A stretch of DNA of 35,304 nt from Clostridium tarantellae (lineage in GTDB: Bacteria; Bacillota; Clostridia; Clostridiales; Clostridiaceae). Position 1 is the stretch's first letter, and every line of letters begins with the position of its first letter. The DNA lies in the NCBI RefSeq assembly GCF_009295725.1, contig NZ_WHJC01000007.1, positions 1 to 35,304 of the forward strand. The letters are read 5' to 3'. Below, piece by piece: positions 19,674-27,500 of this stretch. A program made the translations under genes and the position numbers. Under the pieces are notes generated by a model that ran no database searches, had not been told where the DNA came from, and was given only the letters and a program-made list of their open reading frames with translations.

Positions 19674-19701
19674 AATTTAAAACTCTACAATATAATTTAA
19701 T

Positions 19702-19727
19702 ACCAATTACCATATACTCATAATATA
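19702..19727 (+). promoter_or_regulatory. Possible sigma-K-like promoter of the 438-aa gene
   Basis: CATAATATA (19719-19727) fits CATANNNTA exactly. The nearest AC (19702-19703) is 15 nt upstream, one short of the usual spacing. It differs from the ATATTATA octamer shared by the other genes. An overlapping CATATACT (19711-19718) resembles a sigma-E -10, so the controlling sigma factor is unclear. Confidence 0.35.
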
Positions 19728-19773
19728 TAAATAATTATTCTATAATTTTATTAAAACATTAAGGAGGTTTTTA

Positions 19774-21090
19774 ATGTATTGTAATTGTTCTAATAAAAAT
19801 AATTATGAAGTTATATCTTTATGTGATATAAAAAAATTCACTAAAAAACATGGACCTTTTAATAACTCCGCATGGACTCAAATTTCTATAGCTGATGTTT
19901 TAATGCTCCATTATACTAAATATTATATTGAAAAGATTGAAAAAATTTATGTTGATGTTTCTATAACTCACACCAAAATTATCGAAACACCTATAAGCCC
20001 CAGTATTAATTCAGAAGGTATGAAACTTACTGGAAAAAAACTTTTAATTGATGGATTTATTTGTTCTAAAATTGTTTATACCTCATTAACCAAAGAACAA
20101 ACTGTATACACAGCTAATTTTACTGTTCCTTTTTGTACTTATGTTGTTATTGAAGAAACCGCTGACCCTTTTAATGATAAATACTGCATAAAAGCCTGTA
20201 TTGAGGATGTATTTTTATCTCTTATAGATTGTAAAACTGTTTTTCAAAATATAACTTTATTCCTCTTAGCAGAAAAAAAATCAATTACTTGCCCTACTCT
20301 TCGATCTCCACAAGAAGATTGTACTATTAATCTTCCACCTGCTAAAAATACTATAATAATAAAAAATAAAGATAATACTCAACAAGTTGCTACTGCTGAA
20401 TTTAATACTGGTACTATGATAGTTGTAACCACTTCTAGTGGTGTTATTCCTGACCCTACTGCCACTAATCATGCTATCTATTTTGGTCTTACATTAAATA
20501 AACTTACTACTAAAAGAATTACTACAGGATTTATTTCTAATAACAAAGATGGTAATAACTTTAAATTAGATTTAAATGGAAGTGATTTTAGTATTGGTGA
20601 TATTTTAAAATTAGAAGCTTTAATTCCTTCTTCTATTACCATTACTGATTTCCCAACTTCAGGCATCACTTATACCCTTAAAGAAAGCAAAGAATTTTTT
20701 GAAATAACCTCTCAAGGTTTCAAAAGATATTTTCCTAATATAATAACAGTAAAAAATAGTGATAACTCTGATATTTTAAGTATAGAGCTTAATAACAGTA
20801 GATTTACAGTAAATTATTTAAATAATATTGCTAATGCCTCTACTTTTACTTTTCTTCAAAACTCTAGCACAGGAGCTGAAAAATTTAATAGAACAGTTAC
20901 TTCTACTAATCAATCCTATCCTTTCTACTTCGCTTTAGATGGACAATCTTTTGCAGATGGTGATACGATAACTCTTTCTTGGACTGGCGGTACTAAAGTT
21001 TTTATAAGTAATTTCAACTCACAGTCTAATTATCAAGTTCCAAATAGTCCATCAATGTTTACAATTCAAAATAATAAATTATCACCTTAA
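19774..21090 (+). CDS. SPOCS-domain protein with two C-terminal Mucin_bdg-like modules
   Basis: This 438-aa protein is a close paralogue of the 351-aa protein at 2980-4035 over residues 1-195 (MYCNCSNKNNYE, SITHTKIIETP, EGMKLTGKKLLIDGF, CTYVVIEE, FLSLIDCKTVFQNITLFLL). Two modules follow, at about 190-325 (KNTIIIKN, GVIPDPT, FSIGDILKLEAL, ITITDFPTSG, EITSQGF) and about 326-438 (NIITVKNSD, FADGDTITLSW, VFISNF). There is no signal peptide or membrane anchor, and cysteines are confined to the N-terminal 205 residues. AAGGAGG lies 7 nt before the ATG. No terminator is evident in the 100 nt after the 1109-aa gene, so read-through from upstream is possible. Its stop faces the convergent MacAB operon across a shared hairpin. 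The spore-anchor role is inferred from the SPOCS resemblance. Confidence 0.8.
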   Translation: MYCNCSNKNNYEVISLCDIKKFTKKHGPFNNSAWTQISIADVLMLHYTKYYIEKIEKIYVDVSITHTKIIETPISPSINSEGMKLTGKKLLIDGFICSKIVYTSLTKEQTVYTANFTVPFCTYVVIEETADPFNDKYCIKACIEDVFLSLIDCKTVFQNITLFLLAEKKSITCPTLRSPQEDCTINLPPAKNTIIIKNKDNTQQVATAEFNTGTMIVVTTSSGVIPDPTATNHAIYFGLTLNKLTTKRITTGFISNNKDGNNFKLDLNGSDFSIGDILKLEALIPSSITITDFPTSGITYTLKESKEFFEITSQGFKRYFPNIITVKNSDNSDILSIELNNSRFTVNYLNNIANASTFTFLQNSSTGAEKFNRTVTSTNQSYPFYFALDGQSFADGDTITLSWTGGTKVFISNFNSQSNYQVPNSPSMFTIQNNKLSP

Positions 21091-21155
21091 TATTCATTTT
21101 ATATGCTCAAACAAATAGAAATTTGAAACTACAACTAAAAACTATTAAATAAAAT

Positions 21156-21192
21156 AAGTGCAATGATTTTATTTTTTTAATTCATTGCACTT
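21156..21192. terminator. Bidirectional hairpin terminator between the 438-aa gene and the ABC permease
   Basis: AAGTGCAATGA (21156-21166) pairs with TCATTGCACTT (21182-21192). T-rich sequence follows on the plus strand (TTCTTTTTAATTTT) and, more weakly, on the minus strand (ATTTTATTTA). Confidence 0.75.
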
Positions 21193-21231
21193 AAATTCTT
21201 TTTAATTTTAATTAATATTTATATGTTTATT

Positions 21232-22434
21232 TTATCTATAAATAGCCTTTATAGGATCTAACTTACAGGCATTATAAGCTGGTATTATACCAAATATTAT
21301 TCCTTCAATTATAGAAACTAATGTAGCTCCAATAAATGTTGCCATAGTTAATATAGGTTTAAAAGGTAAGAAATGTCCTACTATTTTTGAAATTAGGAAT
21401 CCAAATAATATTCCTATTAAACCACCTATAAATGTAACTAATATAGCTTCAAAAAGAAATTGTAAAAGTATAGTTCTCTGTCTTGCTCCAATAGCTCTTC
21501 TTATACCAATTTCTCTTTTTCTTTCTGAAACTGAAACATACATAATATTCATTACACCAATTCCACCAACTACTAATGAAATTGCTGTTACAAAGGCAAT
21601 AAACTTAGTTATACCCCCAATTATTTTTTCAAACATTTTAGTCATTTCTTCTGGATCATCCATTTTATACTCACCTTGAAGATTTGGATGAGATGTCTTT
21701 AAAGCTTTTTCTATCTTTTGAAATACCGCTTTTTTATCATAATTAGGCTTTATAAAAACATCTAATGCAGCAATACCACTATTTTTATCTTCTGTTTTCA
21801 TACTTTCTTTATTAACTTTTGATATAAAATTAGATGTTCCATCCATATTAAATGAAAATTCTTTTATTTCTGGTAAAATACCTATAACTTCATAGTTAAT
21901 TCCATTCATAGTTATAGCTTTACCTATTCCATTTTCTAAGTTATCAAAGAGTTCTTTAGCCACTCTATATTCTAATACTATAAAATTTTTATTTTCTTCA
22001 CCCTTTTTAAACCATCTACCATAAGCTACTTTTTTTTCAATATCTTCTTTATAGTCTTCTATAGTTCCACCTATTGCTTTATTAAAATAAGATAGCTGCC
22101 CTCCTGTAAAGTTTAAAAAGCTTGGCATTCCTTGTGAAGTTTCTACCTTTTCTACTCCTTGAATATTTTTTATAGTGTATAAATCATTTTGCTCAAAAGG
22201 TTCTACTAATTTTTTATTTGCTTCCCTATTTTCAGATTGAAATTTTATTCCTATTTTATTTGCATTACTTTTCTCTGAAGATTTAACTACATCTTCCTTA
22301 AGACCATCTCCAATAGAAAGTATGGTAACTACGGAACTTATTCCAATTATTATACCTATCATAGTAAGAAAAGCCCTTAATTTATGAAATTTCAAACTAT
22401 AAAGTGAAGTTTTAAGCAAATCAATTATTGACAT
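21232..22434 (-). CDS. MacB-type ABC transporter permease
   Basis: This 400-aa membrane protein has a MacB/FtsX layout: one N-terminal transmembrane helix (about 20-42, AFLTMIGIIIGISSVVTIL), a large extracytoplasmic domain (about 45-270), then three C-terminal helices near 275-300, 325-350 and 360-385, with the conserved SERKREIGIRRAIGA loop and a DPIKAIYR end. It is the last gene of a three-gene operon, and its ATG overlaps the ATPase stop (TAATG). With the ATPase and adaptor it would form a tripartite pump of the type that exports peptides, macrolides or other compounds in Gram-positives. The substrate is not evident. Transcription ends at the hairpin 21156-21192. Confidence 0.92.
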   Translation of the reverse strand: MSIIDLLKTSLYSLKFHKLRAFLTMIGIIIGISSVVTILSIGDGLKEDVVKSSEKSNANKIGIKFQSENREANKKLVEPFEQNDLYTIKNIQGVEKVETSQGMPSFLNFTGGQLSYFNKAIGGTIEDYKEDIEKKVAYGRWFKKGEENKNFIVLEYRVAKELFDNLENGIGKAITMNGINYEVIGILPEIKEFSFNMDGTSNFISKVNKESMKTEDKNSGIAALDVFIKPNYDKKAVFQKIEKALKTSHPNLQGEYKMDDPEEMTKMFEKIIGGITKFIAFVTAISLVVGGIGVMNIMYVSVSERKREIGIRRAIGARQRTILLQFLFEAILVTFIGGLIGILFGFLISKIVGHFLPFKPILTMATFIGATLVSIIEGIIFGIIPAYNACKLDPIKAIYR

Positions 22435-23120
22435 TACTTCTCCACCTCCTCTAATACTACTCCATCCTTAACACGAATTACCTTATTAGCATACTTAATT
22501 AAATCATCATCATGAGTAACCATAATAATAGTTTTATTTTGCTCATTTAAATTTTTAAGTATTTCCATAATTTCCGTACTAGTATTGCTATCTAAAGCAC
22601 CAGTAGGTTCATCTGCAAAAATTACATAAGGATTATTAATTAATGCTCTAGCAATAGCCACTCTTTGTTGTTGTCCTCCTGATAATTCTAAAGGTAGTTG
22701 ATTTTTTTTATGGGCTAACCCTACCATATCTAAGTATTTCTCTATAGCGTCATTTCTTTCTTTTTTTGATGTTCCACCCTTGTAAAGTAAAGGTAACTCA
22801 ACATTTTTTCCTATACTTAAAGAATTTATTAAATGAAATTGTTGAAAAATAAATCCCATATGTTCATTTCTTAAGTCAGATTTTTGATTTTCATTTAAAT
22901 TAGAAACATCTTCACCATTAAATATGTACTTTCCATCATTAAAACTATCTAAAAGACCAAGTAAATTTAGTAATGTAGTCTTACCACTACCAGACTTCCC
23001 CATAATTATTACAAAATCACCTTGATTTATAATTATATTTACATTCTTTAAAGCATGTAACTTATCTTTTCCTAATTTATAATACTTATTTAATTTTTTT
23101 ATTTCTATAATCTTACTCAA
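22434..23120 (-). CDS. MacB/LolD-type ABC transporter ATP-binding protein
   Basis: This 228-aa cytoplasmic ATPase has Walker A GKSGSGKTT (residues 41-49), a Q-loop (FIFQQFHLI), the signature LSGGQQQRVAIARAL, Walker B VIFADEPTGALD and an H-loop (VTHDD). It belongs to the family that energises MacB/FtsX-type permeases. The start is a TTG embedded in TTGAGTAA, so it overlaps the adaptor stop codon by 8 nt, and a purine-rich GAGGG lies upstream inside the adaptor gene. The overlaps at both ends indicate translational coupling through the operon. Length and motifs are typical, and nothing is missing. Confidence 0.95.
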   Translation of the reverse strand: MSKIIEIKKLNKYYKLGKDKLHALKNVNIIINQGDFVIIMGKSGSGKTTLLNLLGLLDSFNDGKYIFNGEDVSNLNENQKSDLRNEHMGFIFQQFHLINSLSIGKNVELPLLYKGGTSKKERNDAIEKYLDMVGLAHKKNQLPLELSGGQQQRVAIARALINNPYVIFADEPTGALDSNTSTEIMEILKNLNEQNKTIIMVTHDDDLIKYANKVIRVKDGVVLEEVEK

Positions 23121-24237
23121 CTGACATACCCTCTTTCAGGTCACCATTAACATTAGTTATTACTTCATCATTTTCACCTAATCCATTACTTACTATAACT
23201 TTATCTGTTTCATTCTCTTCTGAATAAGTTATAGGTTGCTTAACTAGTTTTTTATCTATACTTTTAAATACATAATCACCATTTTCATCTTTAACAATAG
23301 CTGTTTTAGGTATTTTAATAGGCTGTGCTTCTAAGTTAACAGTAGCTTGAACATGAAATCCATTTGTTGCTTTTCCCTGTTCATCTAAGTTTATATTTAC
23401 TAAATAATAAGACATATTACTATTTGCACTACCACCAGTAGCTCCTTCTAAACCAGTTGGCATTGGTGAAGAAACAGGTCTATCACCTACTGATTTTATC
23501 TTACCTTTTAAATCAGTATTAGTTGATAAAACAGTTATATCTACTATTTGATTTTCTTTTAGTTTATGTTGATCTTTCTCACTTACATTTCCATTAACAT
23601 AATAATTTAATGACTCTATAGTTATATATGGAGACATTGGATTTTTATCACCTTCATGTAATATAACTTTTCCACTTATAGGTGATTTTATAGTTGTATA
23701 TTCTTTATTTTTTAAATTTTTTATTTGCTTTTCTAATGCTTTAATTTGCTCATCTATTCCTTCAGTAGAAATTTTTGGTGATGTCATATTAGCAGTTTGT
23801 GGAATGTTAATTTCAGGAGCTTTTTCTCCTAATAAGGATTTTGTTTGTTTATTAACTGCATTCTGTTTATTAATAATTTGTTTTTTTTCATTTTTCATAG
23901 TAGAAAGTTGACCTTCTAATTGTTCTATTTGTGTTGATATGGCATCATTCTTATATATAAATAATTCATCATCTTTATCTACATTTTGTCCATTATTTAC
24001 TTTAACTTTATTTACAGTCCCTTTAGCAGGTTCTAAATATATAGTTTCTACTTTTTCTGGTGCTACTACTCCATTTATGAATACCTTATCACTAGTAGGT
24101 ATTGTATATGTTTCTAACGATGCTACTTTTTTTTCCCCGTTCATATTCTTCTTTAAAAAATAAAATCCTGTTGATGATGCTAAAATAATTCCAGCTGTAA
24201 CAAGAGAAATTATAATAGTCTTTTTCTTTCTGTTCAT
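23113..24237 (-). CDS. Membrane-fusion (HlyD/MacA-like) adaptor subunit of the ABC pump
   Basis: This 374-aa protein has one N-terminal transmembrane anchor (about 7-28) after NRKKK, a split lipoyl-like half (EPAKGTVNKVKVNNGQNV), a coiled-coil hairpin (about 108-180, with QIEQLEGQLSTMKNEKKQI and IDEQIKALEKQIKNLKN), the second lipoyl half (YTTIKSPISGKVILHEGD) and a C-terminal beta-barrel. These are the marks of Gram-positive MacA/HlyD adaptors that sit outside the membrane and work with a MacB-type permease. GAGGAGGG, 5 nt before the ATG, is a strong ribosome binding site. It is the first gene of the operon, and its promoter carries the 24-bp element shared with the 141-aa membrane protein at 369-794. 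Confidence 0.92.
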   Translation of the reverse strand: MNRKKKTIIISLVTAGIILASSTGFYFLKKNMNGEKKVASLETYTIPTSDKVFINGVVAPEKVETIYLEPAKGTVNKVKVNNGQNVDKDDELFIYKNDAISTQIEQLEGQLSTMKNEKKQIINKQNAVNKQTKSLLGEKAPEINIPQTANMTSPKISTEGIDEQIKALEKQIKNLKNKEYTTIKSPISGKVILHEGDKNPMSPYITIESLNYYVNGNVSEKDQHKLKENQIVDITVLSTNTDLKGKIKSVGDRPVSSPMPTGLEGATGGSANSNMSYYLVNINLDEQGKATNGFHVQATVNLEAQPIKIPKTAIVKDENGDYVFKSIDKKLVKQPITYSEENETDKVIVSNGLGENDEVITNVNGDLKEGMSVE

Positions 24238-24271
24238 ATTACCCTCCTCTAACGTTTGTTTACCATCTTTA

Positions 24272-24332
24272 ATAATAACATAGAAAATCTATTTATTATT
24301 AAAAATAGCCTGAAATCCCTGTTTTTTGACTT
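24272..24332 (-). promoter_or_regulatory. Operator plus extended -10 promoter of the MacAB-type operon
   Basis: On the minus strand the block 24332-24309 matches 20 of 24 bases of the block at 59-82. After exactly 26 nt comes TATGTTAT, giving an extended -10 TGTTATTAT (24280-24272). The predicted transcript starts near 24265 and has a leader of about 28 nt. The right 9-mer is GGATTTCAG; a left repeat is not clear here. No recognisable -35 lies at the proper distance, which fits activator dependence. Confidence 0.6.
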
Positions 24333-24469
24333 TTAGTATACCTATTAACATTAATTTATATATTCTCATATATTAATACATATATTTAAGTAATTATTTC
24401 AAATTATTTTACTTTTATAAATCATAATATTATAAAGGAAATATCCAATATATACTGTCTTTTTTACTA

Positions 24470-24521
24470 AATTTAATTATTGTAGTACACTTTGAAAAAA
24501 GTATACTACAATAATTAAATT
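24470..24521 (-). terminator. Hairpin terminator after the GH2 gene
   Basis: A perfect 18-bp stem pairs 24470-24487 with 24504-24521 (AATTTAATTATTGTAGTA with its complement), 13 nt past the GH2 stop. The minus-strand sequence beyond it is not T-rich. The rest of 24333-24469 shows no gene. Confidence 0.6.
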
Positions 24522-24534
24522 CTATTAATAACAG

Positions 24535-27500
24535 TTAAAAAATTCTAATTTTATTATTACCTGCCAGTAATTTTAATTGTATTATTTTTCTTCCTTCATC
24601 TACTATATTCATAGATTTAGTCTGCTGAAAATTATAAACAGTTTCTGTACTTTCTCCATTAACTTCTATCTGTATTTTACTATCATTATTTTCTGCTAAA
24701 TAATCTATAGCAAAATCATATATTCCTGTATACGGCACTGATACATTTATGATTAATTCTCCAGCTTTACTACCGCCAATACCTTTAAAAAGTCCATTTT
24801 CTACAACAGTAGACCCATTTAACTCTATTGAAGTATCTGTTTTAGACGTAGTGAAAGTAGTGGTAGTATTATAATTATTATTTTTAATTGTTAATTCACC
24901 TAAGCTTGGTCCATAATTTCTTCCATCTCCATGAAATTTTATTGTGTTATTTCCACTTTCTAAATTTACAGGTATTGTAATTGTCTTTATATCTGACAAA
25001 GTCCATCCATTAGTAGCAGGTGTTTTATAAATTGATCCCGTATCCACTCCATTTACTTCTATTTTCAATGGTCTATTTCCATCACCATCTATATATTCAA
25101 TCACCAAATTATAACTTCCCGAAATCTTTACAGGTATAGCTACTGTAGAAGCACCATCACTTGGACCACCTATCCATCCTGCTAAAGTATCATCTAATTC
25201 TAGTTTAGCTCCACCTGTTAAAATTCCTTTAGCTATGCTATATCCAATTTTAAAATTATTAATTAAAAGCTTATCTGATAATAATCTTAAATCTACATAA
25301 AATAAATCTGGACTATAATTAACTTTATCCCCACTAAATTTTATTATATTTTTCCCCAATTCTAGATTGACTATAGTAGTATTTTTCTTTATTGAATTTA
25401 GATTTTCTATAAAATAATTTTTAGAAATATCTTCTCCATTTATATTTATTAAAGAAGTGCTATTCATAGATTGCTCTAAAAAACTCAATTTATATCTTCC
25501 TGCTTTTGTTGCATTGAAATTTATTGTAACTGTTCCATTGTTTTTTCCACCAATTAAACTTATTTTTCCTAGAGAAGAATTACTAGCTCCATTTGATAAA
25601 ATAGCCTTATCTAATAACCCTAAATCATCAGAAATACTTACACTTTTTAAATCTGGAGAATTTTCTATTCCATCCCCATAAAATTTAATTTTATTTATTC
25701 CTTCATTTAAAAAAGCCATTATTAAAAATCTTCCAGGTGTTGCTGGTGGTATTTCATATATAGGTTCTAACTCTCTTCCATCAATATCTAATTTTAAATT
25801 TCTTACATTACTACTATTATTTATATAATCTATTATTATTTTATAAACTCTTGAAGCATAAACATTAACATCTATTGTTACAGCTCCATTTTTAACTCCA
25901 CCTAAATTTGTTACATACTGTGATGATAATCCTCTTCCTAAAGAAGCACCATTTTCTAAAACCCCTTTTTTTGTATAATAAGTTCCACTTGGAAACCCAG
26001 TTATAAAGGTATCTATAATTGGTGTTAAATAAAATATACCTAAATCTGGAGCATAATCTTTTCCATTACCATGAAATTTAATAAAATTTTCACCTTTATT
26101 TAAAGTAACAGGAATAATAAATTTTCCTGGATTAGCTCTTGGAATTAAATAAATTGTTCCTGTATTAATTCCATTTACATCAATTTTCATAGGTCTTACA
26201 TCATCATCATGTCTATAAGTCATATTTAAATTATAAGTTCCTTCACTATTTACATTTATTATTACTGTTGAGTAACCATCTGCTGGGCCTCCTATATATG
26301 CTGCATATTTAATAGATGTGCCACTACCTTTTACTGCATAATTACCTAAAACACCATCAGTTAATATATTATAAATAGTTCTTTTATTTAAATTACTTGT
26401 TATTGGTTCTTTAGTAACTTCTATTGTATCATTTATTTTTTTCATTACTATTGTAGAAGCTTCCTTTAATCCTGTAGAAGTAGCTCTCACTTCAATATTT
26501 CCTGGTACAGTATTACATTGTATAATTACTAATGCTTTACCAGTAAATGCTTTTCTTTTAGTGTCTTTAAATCTTTCTACACTAGAAGGATTTCCATTAT
26601 CAACTCCAACTATAACTCCACCATCAACTTCAAAATTAATAAGATTATTAGCTGTTGGTATTACTATTCCTCTACTGTCTATAACTTCTGCCATAATATA
26701 AATTAAAGAATTTAAACCTAATTTTATACTTTCACTTTCTGGTGTAAGTCTTATTGCTGTTGCATTGCCAGCAGTAGCTATTTTATCTTCTACAACTATA
26801 ACTCCATTTCTTTTTCCTACAGCTCTAAGAATTCCAGGTTGAAAAGAAACTAACCACTCTAAGTGTAAATTTCCATCACTAGCCTCAAGATACTTCATTC
26901 CATAATTAGTTGTTTTATTTAAGAATTTCTTTTCTCCTAAAGATTTATCATTAATAAATACTTCTACAGTATCTACGTTTGAATAAATCCAAACCTTAAT
27001 CATATCTCCTACTTTCCAATTCCAATGAGGCAATATATGAAGCATAGGTTCAGTTGTCCATTGACTTTGATATAAATAATATGCATCCTTTGGAAATCCT
27101 GCTGTATCTATGGCTCCAAAATAAGAACTTTTAGCAGGATAAGTGTTATCAAAAGGAGTAGGCTCTCCAATATAATCAAAAGCTGTCCAAAAGAATGATC
27201 CTGCTATAAATTGTCTATCTCTATCTCTTTTCCATGCATCTTCTGCTGCTCTCCCCCAATAAACTATAGGATTATAATTATCATAACTTGTAACTTGAAG
27301 ATTTTCCTTATCATTTATTAAAGTATTAGTTGAATCTAAATAAACATCTCTAGACCTTACTGCTGAAGAAACTTCTGAACCATACATTTTCCAATTTGGT
27401 TTTGCTTTGTGATGGACATCATATACATTTTCAGAATAGTTATAACCAACTAAATCTAAAGCATCCATGATGGCATTTATATTATCATTCCATGCTGGAT

